A stretch of DNA of 64,000 bases. Origin: Chthonomonas calidirosea T49. GTDB taxonomy: Bacteria > Armatimonadota > Chthonomonadetes > Chthonomonadales > Chthonomonadaceae. Below are positions 44,323-51,447 of this stretch, in pieces. Numbering within the stretch: position 1 is the first letter of the stretch; each line of letters opens with the position of its first letter. Made by a program: the position numbers and the translations under genes. The notes under the pieces were generated by a model, which was given only the letters and a program-made list of their open reading frames with translations, was not told the DNA's origin and did no database searches. Location: the NCBI RefSeq assembly GCF_000427095.1, contig NC_021487.1, forward strand, positions 2,377,325 through 2,441,324, written 5' to 3'.

Positions 44323-44514
44323 ATGCCTATCTACGAGTTTCACTGCAAGGACTGCAACGAAAACTTTAAAGTGTTGCGCCCTGCCAATGCGTGTGAGGAG
44401 GTAGTATGCAAACATTGTGGCTCTCAGCGCACCGTTCGCCTGCTCTCGGTGACGGCTCCAACCACGACAAACGAGACGGCAGGGCTTTCGGCGTTCGCCG
44501 GCGGCGGAGGGTGA
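44323..44514 (+). CDS. FmdB-family zinc-ribbon protein
   Basis: A 63-residue protein with MPIYEFHCKDCNENF and CKHCGSQRTVRLLS, the two Cys pairs of the FmdB/CxxC regulatory zinc ribbon, and a Gly-rich tail. Function unproven; thought to regulate transcription. AGGAG precedes ATG 44323 by 7 nt. It is 16 nt after the RicT-like gene, as in other genomes where small ribbon proteins are linked with it. Confidence 0.9.
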   Translation: MPIYEFHCKDCNENFKVLRPANACEEVVCKHCGSQRTVRLLSVTAPTTTNETAGLSAFAGGGG

Positions 44515-44583
44515 AGCCTGAATCCGGCCGCGTGCGGCTGTCGAGATCGCTAATAGCTACAGAAACATTGAGTAAAGAAAGAG

Positions 44584-44871
44584 ATGTCCGAAAACCAACC
44601 TGAACAACAGCAGAGTGCGTTCGTAGCCGTCTACGAGGCCTCGAACGTAGAGGAGGCACTAGCCCTTCGCGCCACGCTGGCAGCGGAAGGCTTCGCCGTA
44701 TTGCTCCCCTCCGATGGGGTGAACCCTGTGCTAGGGGCACTTCATGCCTCCGTGGCCGACCTCGCGCCCCTCACGTTGTACGTGCCCGCCGAGCAAGCCG
44801 CGGAGGCACGCGTGCGAATTGCCTCCCTGACCTCAGGAGAGGACTCTGCAACCGAGGAGGAAGAGAGCTAG
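44584..44871 (+). CDS. DUF2007-type small protein
   Basis: A 95-residue protein whose core, FVAVYEASNVEEALALRATLAAEGF with VYVPAEQAAEARVRI-like ends, matches the small DUF2007 family (putative signal-transducing, of unknown role), framed by acidic and Gln-rich tails. It lies 8 nt before metG and is probably co-transcribed with it. Confidence 0.8.
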   Translation: MSENQPEQQQSAFVAVYEASNVEEALALRATLAAEGFAVLLPSDGVNPVLGALHASVADLAPLTLYVPAEQAAEARVRIASLTSGEDSATEEEES

Positions 44872-44878
44872 AAACACG

Positions 44879-46900
44879 ATGACGGTTTCTGCGAAAACAA
44901 CCTACTACGTGACAACGCCCATCTACTATGTGAACGGCCAACCGCATATCGGCACAGCGCTAACAACGGTGGCCTGCGATGCCATTGCGCGTTACCAAAG
45001 GCTGTGCGGTCAGCCGGCCTTCCTCTTAACAGGAACCGACGAGAACGGCACTAAAATTCAAGAGGCCGCCGAAAAGGCTCACGTGGATACCCTGCTTTTT
45101 GTAGACCGGCTCTCGGCAGCCTTCCAAAAAAGCTGGCGCGAGCTGCATATCGCCGCCGATGGCTTTATTCGCACCACCGAACCGCGGCACCTCCGCGCTG
45201 TGCAGGAGTTCTTTCGACGGCTGCGCGAGCGGGGCTATGTCTACAAAGATATCTATGAGGGGTGGTACAGCGTTAGTGATGAAACCTTCTATCGTGATAG
45301 CGATGTGGAAAACGGCATCGCTAAAGAGACCGGTAAGCCGGTGATACGAGTAAAAGAGGAGAACTACTTTTTTCGCCTCTCCGCATTTGCCGACAAGCTT
45401 TTAGAGCATATCCACGCTCACCCCGAATTCTTGCTGCCGGACTTTCGCCGCAACGAGGTGATCCGCTTTATCGAGGAGGGCCTGCGCGATATCTGCATTA
45501 CGCGCGCCAATCGAGGTTGGGGCATCCCCTTCCCCGAGGATGAAAGCAAGGTCATCTACGTCTGGTTCGACGCCCTTATCAGCTACCTTTCGGGTATCGG
45601 TTGGCCGGATGATCCTGTCTGGCAAACCCGCTGGCCGGCGGATCTGCACTTCATGGGCAAGGAGATTTTCGTGCGGTTTCACGCCACCCTCTGGCCTGCC
45701 ATGCTGATGGCCGTAGGTCTTCCTCTGCCCAAACAGGTCTATGCGCACGGCTTCTGGACCATTCCAGGGCTGAAGCCCGGAGAAAAGGCGGGAAAATCCA
45801 CCGGAGGGCTTCCGCACCCCACATCGTTCAGCCGCTTTTTGGCGGAGCGTGCCGGCATAGACTTTGACCTAGCTGCGGATGCACAGCGCTACCTGCTTTG
45901 TCGCGAGATGAACTTTGGACTTGACACCGAGTTCAGTGTGGAAAGCTTTTTGCGTCGCTTCAACACCGATCTCGCCAACGACCTGGGCAATCTGCTGAAT
46001 CGCACCTTAAATATGGTGAATCGCTATACCGGTGGTGTTCTGAAGAATGTGGAGCTCGACCCGGAGATCGGCGCGCTTGCCGAAGCGGTACGCGATGATT
46101 ATCATAGGGCGATGGCCGAGTTTCGGCTTAATGGGGCGCTTGAAGCCGTGTTTCGCCTGGTGGGGCGTATGAACAAATACCTGGATGAGAAAGCACCTTG
46201 GTCGCTTGCAAAGGCCGCCGAATCGGGCGATGCGGCTGCAGCCGCTCAGCTGCGCACGGTGCTGGGTACCTGCCTGGAAGCCACTCGTTTTAGCGCGCTG
46301 CTCCTCTCTCCTTTCATGCCCGTCGCATCGGAGCGGCTGCTGGATCAGATGGGTCTTGCTTCGGTGTCGGCCTCTGGCTCTCAGGCGCTGAACTGGGGGG
46401 CCGCAGGCAACACCTGGCAGGTAAAGACGCCTCAGCCGCTCTTCCCTCGCATGCAAAATCTTAATCTTTCCGAAAAGGATATCCAAACGCTTATGACACC
46501 TCCCGAAGATGCCGAGACCCAAGCGCGGCCGGTGGGCGCGCCCGTCCCTCCCGAAGAGATCGCACCTGCTACCTCCAATATCTCCATCGAAGAGTTTCAG
46601 CGGGTGCAGCTGGTGGTGGGCGAGGTGCTGGCCGCCGAGCCGGTTCCCAACACCACCAAACTCCTGCGCCTTACCGTTCTGCTCTCCGAAAAGGATGTGC
46701 GCACCATTCTGGCTGGCATCGCAGAGTTCTATAAGCCAGAGGAGCTTGTAGGACGCCAAGTGGTGATCGTGGCCAACCTGCAGCCGCGGCGCATGCGCGG
46801 CATCGAGTCGCAAGGCATGCTGCTGGCGGCCGATGTGGAGGGACGGGCTGTGCTGCTTCAGCCCGATCAACCCGTTCCTAACGGCACGCGGGTGCGCTAG
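44879..46900 (+). CDS. metG: methionyl-tRNA synthetase with unusual KMSKS region
   Basis: Charges tRNA-Met. The class I core has PIYYVNGQPHIGTAL (HIGT at 23-26) and TGTDENGTKIQEAA. The usual KMSKS loop reads GLKPGEKAGKSTGG, so the signature is KAGKS at 303-307 (45785-45799), with a few extra residues; Lys and Lys-Ser are kept. The zinc-knuckle region has no Cys. A C-terminal EMAP-type tRNA-binding domain follows (RVQLVVGEVLAAEPVPNTTKLL, GIESQGMLLAA), typical of bacterial dimeric MetRS. The DUF2007 gene is 8 nt upstream. Confidence 0.95.
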   Translation: MTVSAKTTYYVTTPIYYVNGQPHIGTALTTVACDAIARYQRLCGQPAFLLTGTDENGTKIQEAAEKAHVDTLLFVDRLSAAFQKSWRELHIAADGFIRTTEPRHLRAVQEFFRRLRERGYVYKDIYEGWYSVSDETFYRDSDVENGIAKETGKPVIRVKEENYFFRLSAFADKLLEHIHAHPEFLLPDFRRNEVIRFIEEGLRDICITRANRGWGIPFPEDESKVIYVWFDALISYLSGIGWPDDPVWQTRWPADLHFMGKEIFVRFHATLWPAMLMAVGLPLPKQVYAHGFWTIPGLKPGEKAGKSTGGLPHPTSFSRFLAERAGIDFDLAADAQRYLLCREMNFGLDTEFSVESFLRRFNTDLANDLGNLLNRTLNMVNRYTGGVLKNVELDPEIGALAEAVRDDYHRAMAEFRLNGALEAVFRLVGRMNKYLDEKAPWSLAKAAESGDAAAAAQLRTVLGTCLEATRFSALLLSPFMPVASERLLDQMGLASVSASGSQALNWGAAGNTWQVKTPQPLFPRMQNLNLSEKDIQTLMTPPEDAETQARPVGAPVPPEEIAPATSNISIEEFQRVQLVVGEVLAAEPVPNTTKLLRLTVLLSEKDVRTILAGIAEFYKPEELVGRQVVIVANLQPRRMRGIESQGMLLAADVEGRAVLLQPDQPVPNGTRVR

Positions 46901-46921
46901 ACCGAAGGGAGGCCCCTCAAC

Positions 46922-48148
46922 GTGCCCCACAAAGCGGCTCGCTTCGCCTTTTGGTGGGTTATGCGCAAAGATCTGCGCATCCTGTTTCGAGACCGCACGG
47001 CCGTGGTCTTTATCTTTGGATTGCCCCTCATTTTTGCATTCATCTTTGGGCTTATCTACTCCAAAGCAGGCCGACAAGGTGGGGCAGGTATCTCTCTTCG
47101 GATTTTGGCGGTGAACAACGATGAGGGGAATAGCTCTAAAACTTTTCTCGCCGCCCTTCACCAGATGGGGTTGCAAGTGGTTCCGGCCAAGAGCATCGGT
47201 CAACTGAGAAACGCCGTGTTGACCGGCGAATATCCGGCTGGGCTGGTCATCCCCTCCAACTTCACAACGCTGCTGAAGGGGTGGGCCGAGCATGCGGTTC
47301 TAGGCCAAGATGCGCTCTCTGTGCCTCTCTTGGTCTATATCGATCCGGCTCAGACTCAGTTCGAATCGTTAACGAAAGCCTCCATCGAAGGCGCTGTTCA
47401 GCGCACGTTGGCGCCTCTCATTCAGCAGGCGGTCGTGCAGAAGGTTCCTCCTCTCTATCGCAACTTTGCTCAAAGGATGCTGGAGCGGCAAAACCAGCAA
47501 CCTCCGGTGGCTTTGTTAGTGCACGACAGGGCAGATAAGAAGGGGGTAGCGGCGCCCAGCCCAGGCGATCAGGTGATGCCGGGGCTCATCATCTACTTCA
47601 TCTTCTTTATGGCCAACAGTGTGGCCGTAACGCTCATCCAGGAGCGTCAGGAGGGCACGTTGCGCCGCATGCGCTGCGCCCCCATCTCTCCTGGGCAGAT
47701 TCTTGTGGGCAAAATGCTCGCCCGTGTTGTGGTAGGTGCGGTTCAGGTGGCTATGCTCATGGAGTTGGGCAAGGCGTTTTTGAACTTCTCCATTGGCGCC
47801 GCGTTTTTAGGCCAGCTATTGATCATCGCCCTCTGCCTTTTTGCCGCCGTGGGGCTTGGCCTGCTGATCGCGGCGATTGGGCGAACGCAAGAGCAGATTC
47901 AAGGCCTTACCACGCTCGCCCTCTTGGTGATGGGGTTTCTCTCGGGCTGCCTTATTCCACGAGAGCTACTGCCGCACTTTGTGCAGCAGCTCAGCTATAT
48001 TACCCCTCATGCTTGGGCCTTAGATGCCTATGACGATCTCCTTTTACGCCATTTGCCGTTCTCGGTGGCCGCCATGCCCATGGCCATTCTTGCCGGCTTT
48101 GGAGTCATCTTCTTCGTCTTTGCCCTCCTGCGCTTCCAATACGATTAA
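46922..48148 (+). CDS. ABC-2 type transporter permease
   Basis: A 408-residue membrane protein of the ABC-2/YhgE-like type: one helix near the N-terminus (AVVFIFGLPLIFAFIFGLIY), a large extracytoplasmic region, then helices in the C-terminal half with the GLIIYFIFFMANSVAVTLIQERQEGTLRRMR motif and a final helix. No ATP-binding partner gene is adjacent. GGGAGG precedes GTG 46922 by 9 nt. Likely exports drugs or lipids; its partner must be encoded elsewhere. Confidence 0.85.
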   Translation: MPHKAARFAFWWVMRKDLRILFRDRTAVVFIFGLPLIFAFIFGLIYSKAGRQGGAGISLRILAVNNDEGNSSKTFLAALHQMGLQVVPAKSIGQLRNAVLTGEYPAGLVIPSNFTTLLKGWAEHAVLGQDALSVPLLVYIDPAQTQFESLTKASIEGAVQRTLAPLIQQAVVQKVPPLYRNFAQRMLERQNQQPPVALLVHDRADKKGVAAPSPGDQVMPGLIIYFIFFMANSVAVTLIQERQEGTLRRMRCAPISPGQILVGKMLARVVVGAVQVAMLMELGKAFLNFSIGAAFLGQLLIIALCLFAAVGLGLLIAAIGRTQEQIQGLTTLALLVMGFLSGCLIPRELLPHFVQQLSYITPHAWALDAYDDLLLRHLPFSVAAMPMAILAGFGVIFFVFALLRFQYD

Positions 48149-48220
48149 AGAGCGCGAAAAACCCCGCACAACGTTCAAGACTGTTGCATAAAATCCGTTT
48201 TCTACTCTTTAAAAAAAGTA

Positions 48221-48249
48221 TTGACAGCGTTGCTGCTTTCCTGTAAAAT
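48221..48249 (+). promoter_or_regulatory. strong sigma-70-type promoter
   Basis: TTGACA (48221-48226) and TAAAAT (48244-48249) are separated by 17 nt, preceded by an A-run. It drives the ECF-sigma-like gene and probably the whole cluster to 51447; the leader is about 105 nt. Confidence 0.88.
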
Positions 48250-48359
48250 GTCCCTATAACATGTCCATAGAGTGATGCGTTGTACGCCGTAGGCGTCTTT
48301 CCGACCGAGGGGGGAACGACTGCGGGAGTCATTCTCTCCTAGTGTGCAGGAGAAGAGAG

Positions 48360-48972
48360 ATGGCAAGAAGGGAGCGTTCTTGGACGGTTGAGGAGGAGAT
48401 CCTGCTTCAAGCATGTAGCAAGGAGGCGATTGGCTACTGCGTGCGGTGTGGCCTCTGCTTGGACGACGCACAAGATTGCGCCGCTAGCTTTATCGAGAAG
48501 CTGTTGCGCCGCCGGCACCTGCTGTTGCACCTGCAGGAGGAGCGCTATCGGCATCGTGCCCTCCGACGCTTTTTCCTAAATTGGCACAGAGATCAGCAGA
48601 AGAGGCTGGTGGAGGAGCAGATAGCGTGCGCCGAGTCTATGGTGGTCGAAGACGATAGCGCCGCCCATGCCCTGCTTTTGGAGCTTTGGCAGCGCCTGGA
48701 AGGGGGGCTGGCCGTGCTTACCGCTTCGCAGCGCCATCTGATTTCGAAAACATCTCATCGAGGGCTACTCTTTTGAGGAGATCGTGCAGAGCGCCGAAGG
48801 GCACAAGTGCGGCATTGGCAGCAGCCCCGATGCCGTGCGGAAAGCCTATCAGCGGGCGCTGCAGCAGCTGAGACGTGTGTTGGAACGCCAAGGCTTAAGT
48901 AAAGCGGAGGCCTTCTCCTACATATCTCTCCGTCACCAAGTACGGGGGGGGGAAGCGACTGGGATAGCTTGA
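48360..48972 (+). pseudogene. ECF-type sigma factor, interrupted by a one-base frameshift
   Basis: The first frame (48360-48776) encodes a region-2-like segment (DDAQDCAASFIEKLL) and runs to LTASQRHLIS, then goes off-family. Removing one A from the AAAA run at 48747-48750 restores HLIEGYSFEEIVQS and then SPDAVRKAYQRALQQLRRVLE, a standard sigma region 4 helix-turn-helix, ending at 48972. The restored protein would be about 203 residues. AGGAG lies 7 nt before ATG 48360. As written the gene makes a sigma lacking region 4. It may be a true pseudogene, a frameshifted gene with recoding, or a homopolymer sequencing error. Confidence 0.85.
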
Positions 48973-48983
48973 AAAATACCCGT

Positions 48984-49013
48984 CCCATTTTGCCGATGAA
49001 ATGGGTTTATATT
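48984..49013 (+). terminator. terminator-like hairpin after the sigma gene
   Basis: CCCATTT (48984-48990) pairs with AAATGGG (48999-49005) and is followed by TTTATATT. It would partly terminate after the sigma gene, allowing its own control. Confidence 0.6.
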
Positions 49014-49102
49014 GAATGGAAGCGCGCAAACAGGCACTTCCAACCCATTCAGGAAATGGCATCGTGTCAGCGGTGCCAACGCGGTAAAGGAGGTTTCCAC
49101 TT

Positions 49103-49405
49103 ATGGAACGTACGTTTGCAAAGTACTTTCTGTTCGGGCTGCTGCTAGGCATCCAAGCGATCGTGCTCGCCAATGGTGGCGCTTAATTACCACCTGGAGC
49201 CATTCAGTGCTGCCAGGCAGCAGGTGTTGACTGCACTGCCTGCCATAATGCGAATTGCTGTATTGTCGGTTGCACAGGAAGTGGTTCGCCATTCTGTAGT
49301 AAGGCCTTCTGTGCTTGGCAATGCAATTCAGGGACATATCCACCTCTCTTTCCTCCGCCTACACCAACTCCGCCTCCGAACCCCACTCCTGGGCCAAGCT
49401 CTTAA
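49103..49405 (+). pseudogene. secreted cysteine-rich, proline-tailed mini-protein with an internal TAA
   Basis: A strong GGAGG box 9 nt before ATG 49103 starts a 27-codon signal peptide (FAKYFLFGLLLGIQAIVLA, then NGGA), followed by an in-frame TAA at 49184. The same frame continues without a stop for 72 codons: a domain with ten cysteines (CC, DCTAC, NCC, GC, FC, FC, QC) between residues 8 and 46, then a Pro-rich tail (PPLFPPPTPTPPPNPTPGPS) and TAA at 49403. Signal, Cys domain and tail together read as one secreted disulfide-rich protein; I know no named family. A single base change such as CAA to TAA would explain the stop. Confidence 0.75.
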
Positions 49406-49415
49406 GGGAGTAATG

Positions 49416-49458
49416 TTGGCACATTCCTACTCCTCTTTTGGAGATAGGAATGTGCCAA
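49416..49458. repeat. 18-bp hairpin between the Cys-rich gene and the next gene
   Basis: TTGGCACATTCCTA (49416-49429) pairs perfectly with TAGGAATGTGCCAA (49445-49458), extended inside by CTCC/GGAG. It is followed by AAAGTGTAAC, not a T-run, so it looks like an mRNA-stabilising or processing element rather than a simple terminator. Confidence 0.75.
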
Positions 49459-49491
49459 AAGTGTAACAAAAGAATGTGAGGAATGACTTCA

Positions 49492-50082
49492 ATGAAAGAG
49501 AACAAACTATTATGGATAGTAGCCCTGGTCTCAGGGTTTTGCTGTGCTCTGGTCATTGCTTATGTGGTATGGCACAAACATCAAGAGGATAACGACCCTT
49601 ACGTGAGAGCCGCTCGAGCTGCTCATGAGGATGTGGCTACTTTCAAACGTGAGATGAACTTGCTAGGCAAAGTCTTTGCGACACACCAATTGAGCCCGCA
49701 GGACTGGAGTGATCTCGAACGCTATTGCTATTCCAAAAACCCCAATACGCGAGTGGAGGTCGTTAGTGTATTGGATTATGCCTACATTCCTCCGGAGCGC
49801 AAGGCGGAGGCATTGCGGATGGTGCGTCAGCTCTATAACCAACTTCCTTCCACGGTCCCAGATTTCACAACCGACCCACAAGGCGCTACAGAGGCGTTTC
49901 ATGGGTCAGCTGCGCTGTTGCCCCTCTTTGCAGTTGACCTGTACAAGCTGGGAGCTCCCGAATGGAAAACCGCGGCGCTCAACGCATTGAAAATCTGTCC
50001 GCCGAGCATGTTGCCTTTTGAAATCCGCTCTTTCAAGAATAGAGGGCTTTGGTCTCAACTCCACTGGCAAGGAGAACAGTGA
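49492..50082 (+). CDS. membrane-anchored protein of unknown function
   Basis: A protein of about 196 residues with one N-terminal transmembrane helix (LLWIVALVSGFCCALVIAYVVW) and a helical extracytoplasmic domain (FKREMNLLGKVFATHQLSPQDWSDLERY; RKAEALRMVRQLYNQLP). HEAT-like helix pairs are possible. I do not recognise a family. ATG 49492 is preceded by GAGGA about 9 nt upstream; ATG 49483 is too close to that box. It ends 1 nt before the next gene, so the two are translationally coupled. Confidence 0.78.
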   Translation: MKENKLLWIVALVSGFCCALVIAYVVWHKHQEDNDPYVRAARAAHEDVATFKREMNLLGKVFATHQLSPQDWSDLERYCYSKNPNTRVEVVSVLDYAYIPPERKAEALRMVRQLYNQLPSTVPDFTTDPQGATEAFHGSAALLPLFAVDLYKLGAPEWKTAALNALKICPPSMLPFEIRSFKNRGLWSQLHWQGEQ

Positions 50083-50083
50083 A

Positions 50084-50776
50084 ATGAAGCCAATGCAGAA
50101 GAGAGCGAGGCGCGCGTTCACGTTAGTAGAGCTACTGGTGGTTATCGCCATCCTAGCGGTTCTTGCGGCCGTCATCTATCCGGTCTATTCGGCGGCAAGA
50201 CAGCGGGCTTACGTGGCCACCTGCCTTGCTAACCTCAGCCAAATTGGCAAAGCCACCGCCATCTAGGCGGCGGATTGGGATAGCCATCTGCCTCTTGCGC
50301 TCAGCTGTGAGCACTACGCCCCTAACGGGCAATCGGCAAACCCCACCAACAACGAGGCGCTGGATGGTTTGGTGAAACAGCTCCCCTCCATTAAGACGTT
50401 GCTGAAGAGCTATGGGGTTGTGGATGCACAGTGGCACTGCCCTGCAGACCATATTGATGCGATCTTGCAGGCCGAAGGCGGCCATGCTCCGACGTTTTAT
50501 CAGGATAGGGGCTCAAGCTATGAGTACGACGATAAGGATGCATTAGAGGGTCAGACGCTTTCGAGCTTTGCTGCGCCGGCGAGCCAACCGCTATTTTGGG
50601 ATCGTGAGCCGTTTCATAACCAGACGCATCTGCCTCCAGGCCCCGACCCATCGGCACGCGCTGGCGTGTTATATGCGGACTCGCATGTAAAGTGCGTACT
50701 GTGGGATGAGCTTTTAAAGCAGCAGAAAAATCCAATAGTGAAGGGGAGCGGGTCGTCGGAAAGCGGAGGAAGATAG
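50084..50776 (+). pseudogene. DUF1559-type pseudopilin with an in-frame TAG
   Basis: AAGGAG 8 nt before ATG 50084 starts a pseudopilin with [27 protein letters not shown] and CLANLSQIGKATAI, then TAG at 50264-50266, codon 61. The same frame resumes with AADWDSHLPLALS and runs to 50776 with all expected features (WHCPADHIDAI; ADSHVKCVLWDELL). In paralogues the position of the TAG is an almost invariant Tyr (e.g. MYAQDYD, LYVQDYD), so TAC or TAT to TAG is the likely change. The ending DSHVK replaces the usual DGHxK. Without the stop the protein would be 230 residues. Confidence 0.85.
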
Positions 50777-50865
50777 GGCAGATAGCGCCTTCCTGCGCCA
50801 AACCTTGTTTAGCTTTTGAGTGCCTATATAGCACTATTTCATTTCGATGCCAATGAGGACAAAGG

Positions 50866-51447
50866 ATGCAGAAGCGAGATAAGATATTGCTAAGTATCGG
50901 CGCTTTAGAGTGCCTGCTGGTGTTGGTCTGGCTGCATTTCAAGGCACAAACGGCGTTTCCGCCGCCCAAGCCTCTTCCGGTTTCAGCGACCGATGTCTTC
51001 GATCCAAAAGCTCCAGTACTGGGCAATCCCAGGGCGCCCTTCACGCTGGTGGAGTTCGGCGACTATGAGTGTCCCGCCTGTCGCTATATGTATGCTCAAG
51101 TAGAGCGGCTCTGTCGCAGCCATGCGGATAGACTGCGGTTCCAGTTTCGCCAGTTTCCGCTGACGGAGATTCACCCTTTGGCCTATCGGGCTGCCCTTGT
51201 GGCCGAGACCGCACGTCTTCAAGGTCGCTTTTGGCAGGTACACGCTCTGCTCTATCAACAGCCTCTCGAGCAGACGCTGGCCAAACTTTCGCAGAAGATA
51301 GACCCCAGGGCTAAAAAGCTTTTGGCCGAGGATATCGCAGCGACCAATCGTCTTAAACTAAACCACACTCCCACGTTTCTGCTCTGCTTGCCAGACGGCC
51401 GTGTGCTCAGCCTCACCGTGCCCCAACAGGCCGAAACCTACCTCTAA
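50866..51447 (+). CDS. DsbA-like membrane-anchored thiol:disulfide oxidoreductase
   Basis: A 193-residue protein: an N-terminal anchor (ILLSIGALECLLVLVWL), then a DsbA/thioredoxin fold with the redox site CPAC (residues 69-72) in VEFGDYECPACRYMYAQVE, the helical insertion (EIHPLAYRAALVAETARLQGRFW), and the cis-proline loop LNHTPTFLL. It would oxidise or isomerise disulfides of exported proteins. A GAGG box precedes ATG 50866. It lies in the same strand and cluster as the ten-cysteine mini-protein, its likely client. The last 4 nt overlap the convergent glycosyltransferase gene. Confidence 0.9.
   Translation: MQKRDKILLSIGALECLLVLVWLHFKAQTAFPPPKPLPVSATDVFDPKAPVLGNPRAPFTLVEFGDYECPACRYMYAQVERLCRSHADRLRFQFRQFPLTEIHPLAYRAALVAETARLQGRFWQVHALLYQQPLEQTLAKLSQKIDPRAKKLLAEDIAATNRLKLNHTPTFLLCLPDGRVLSLTVPQQAETYL

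Noticed and set aside
46922-48148. ABC permease as part of the cysteine-rich peptide export locus
   Set aside because: It ends before the strong promoter at 48221 and has no ATPase partner here, so linkage to the locus is not supported.
49184-49186. Selenocysteine or pyrrolysine recoding as the reason for the internal stops
   Set aside because: The stops are TAA and TAG, not TGA, so selenocysteine is excluded; a single TAG without any pyrrolysine genes in view does not support pyrrolysine.
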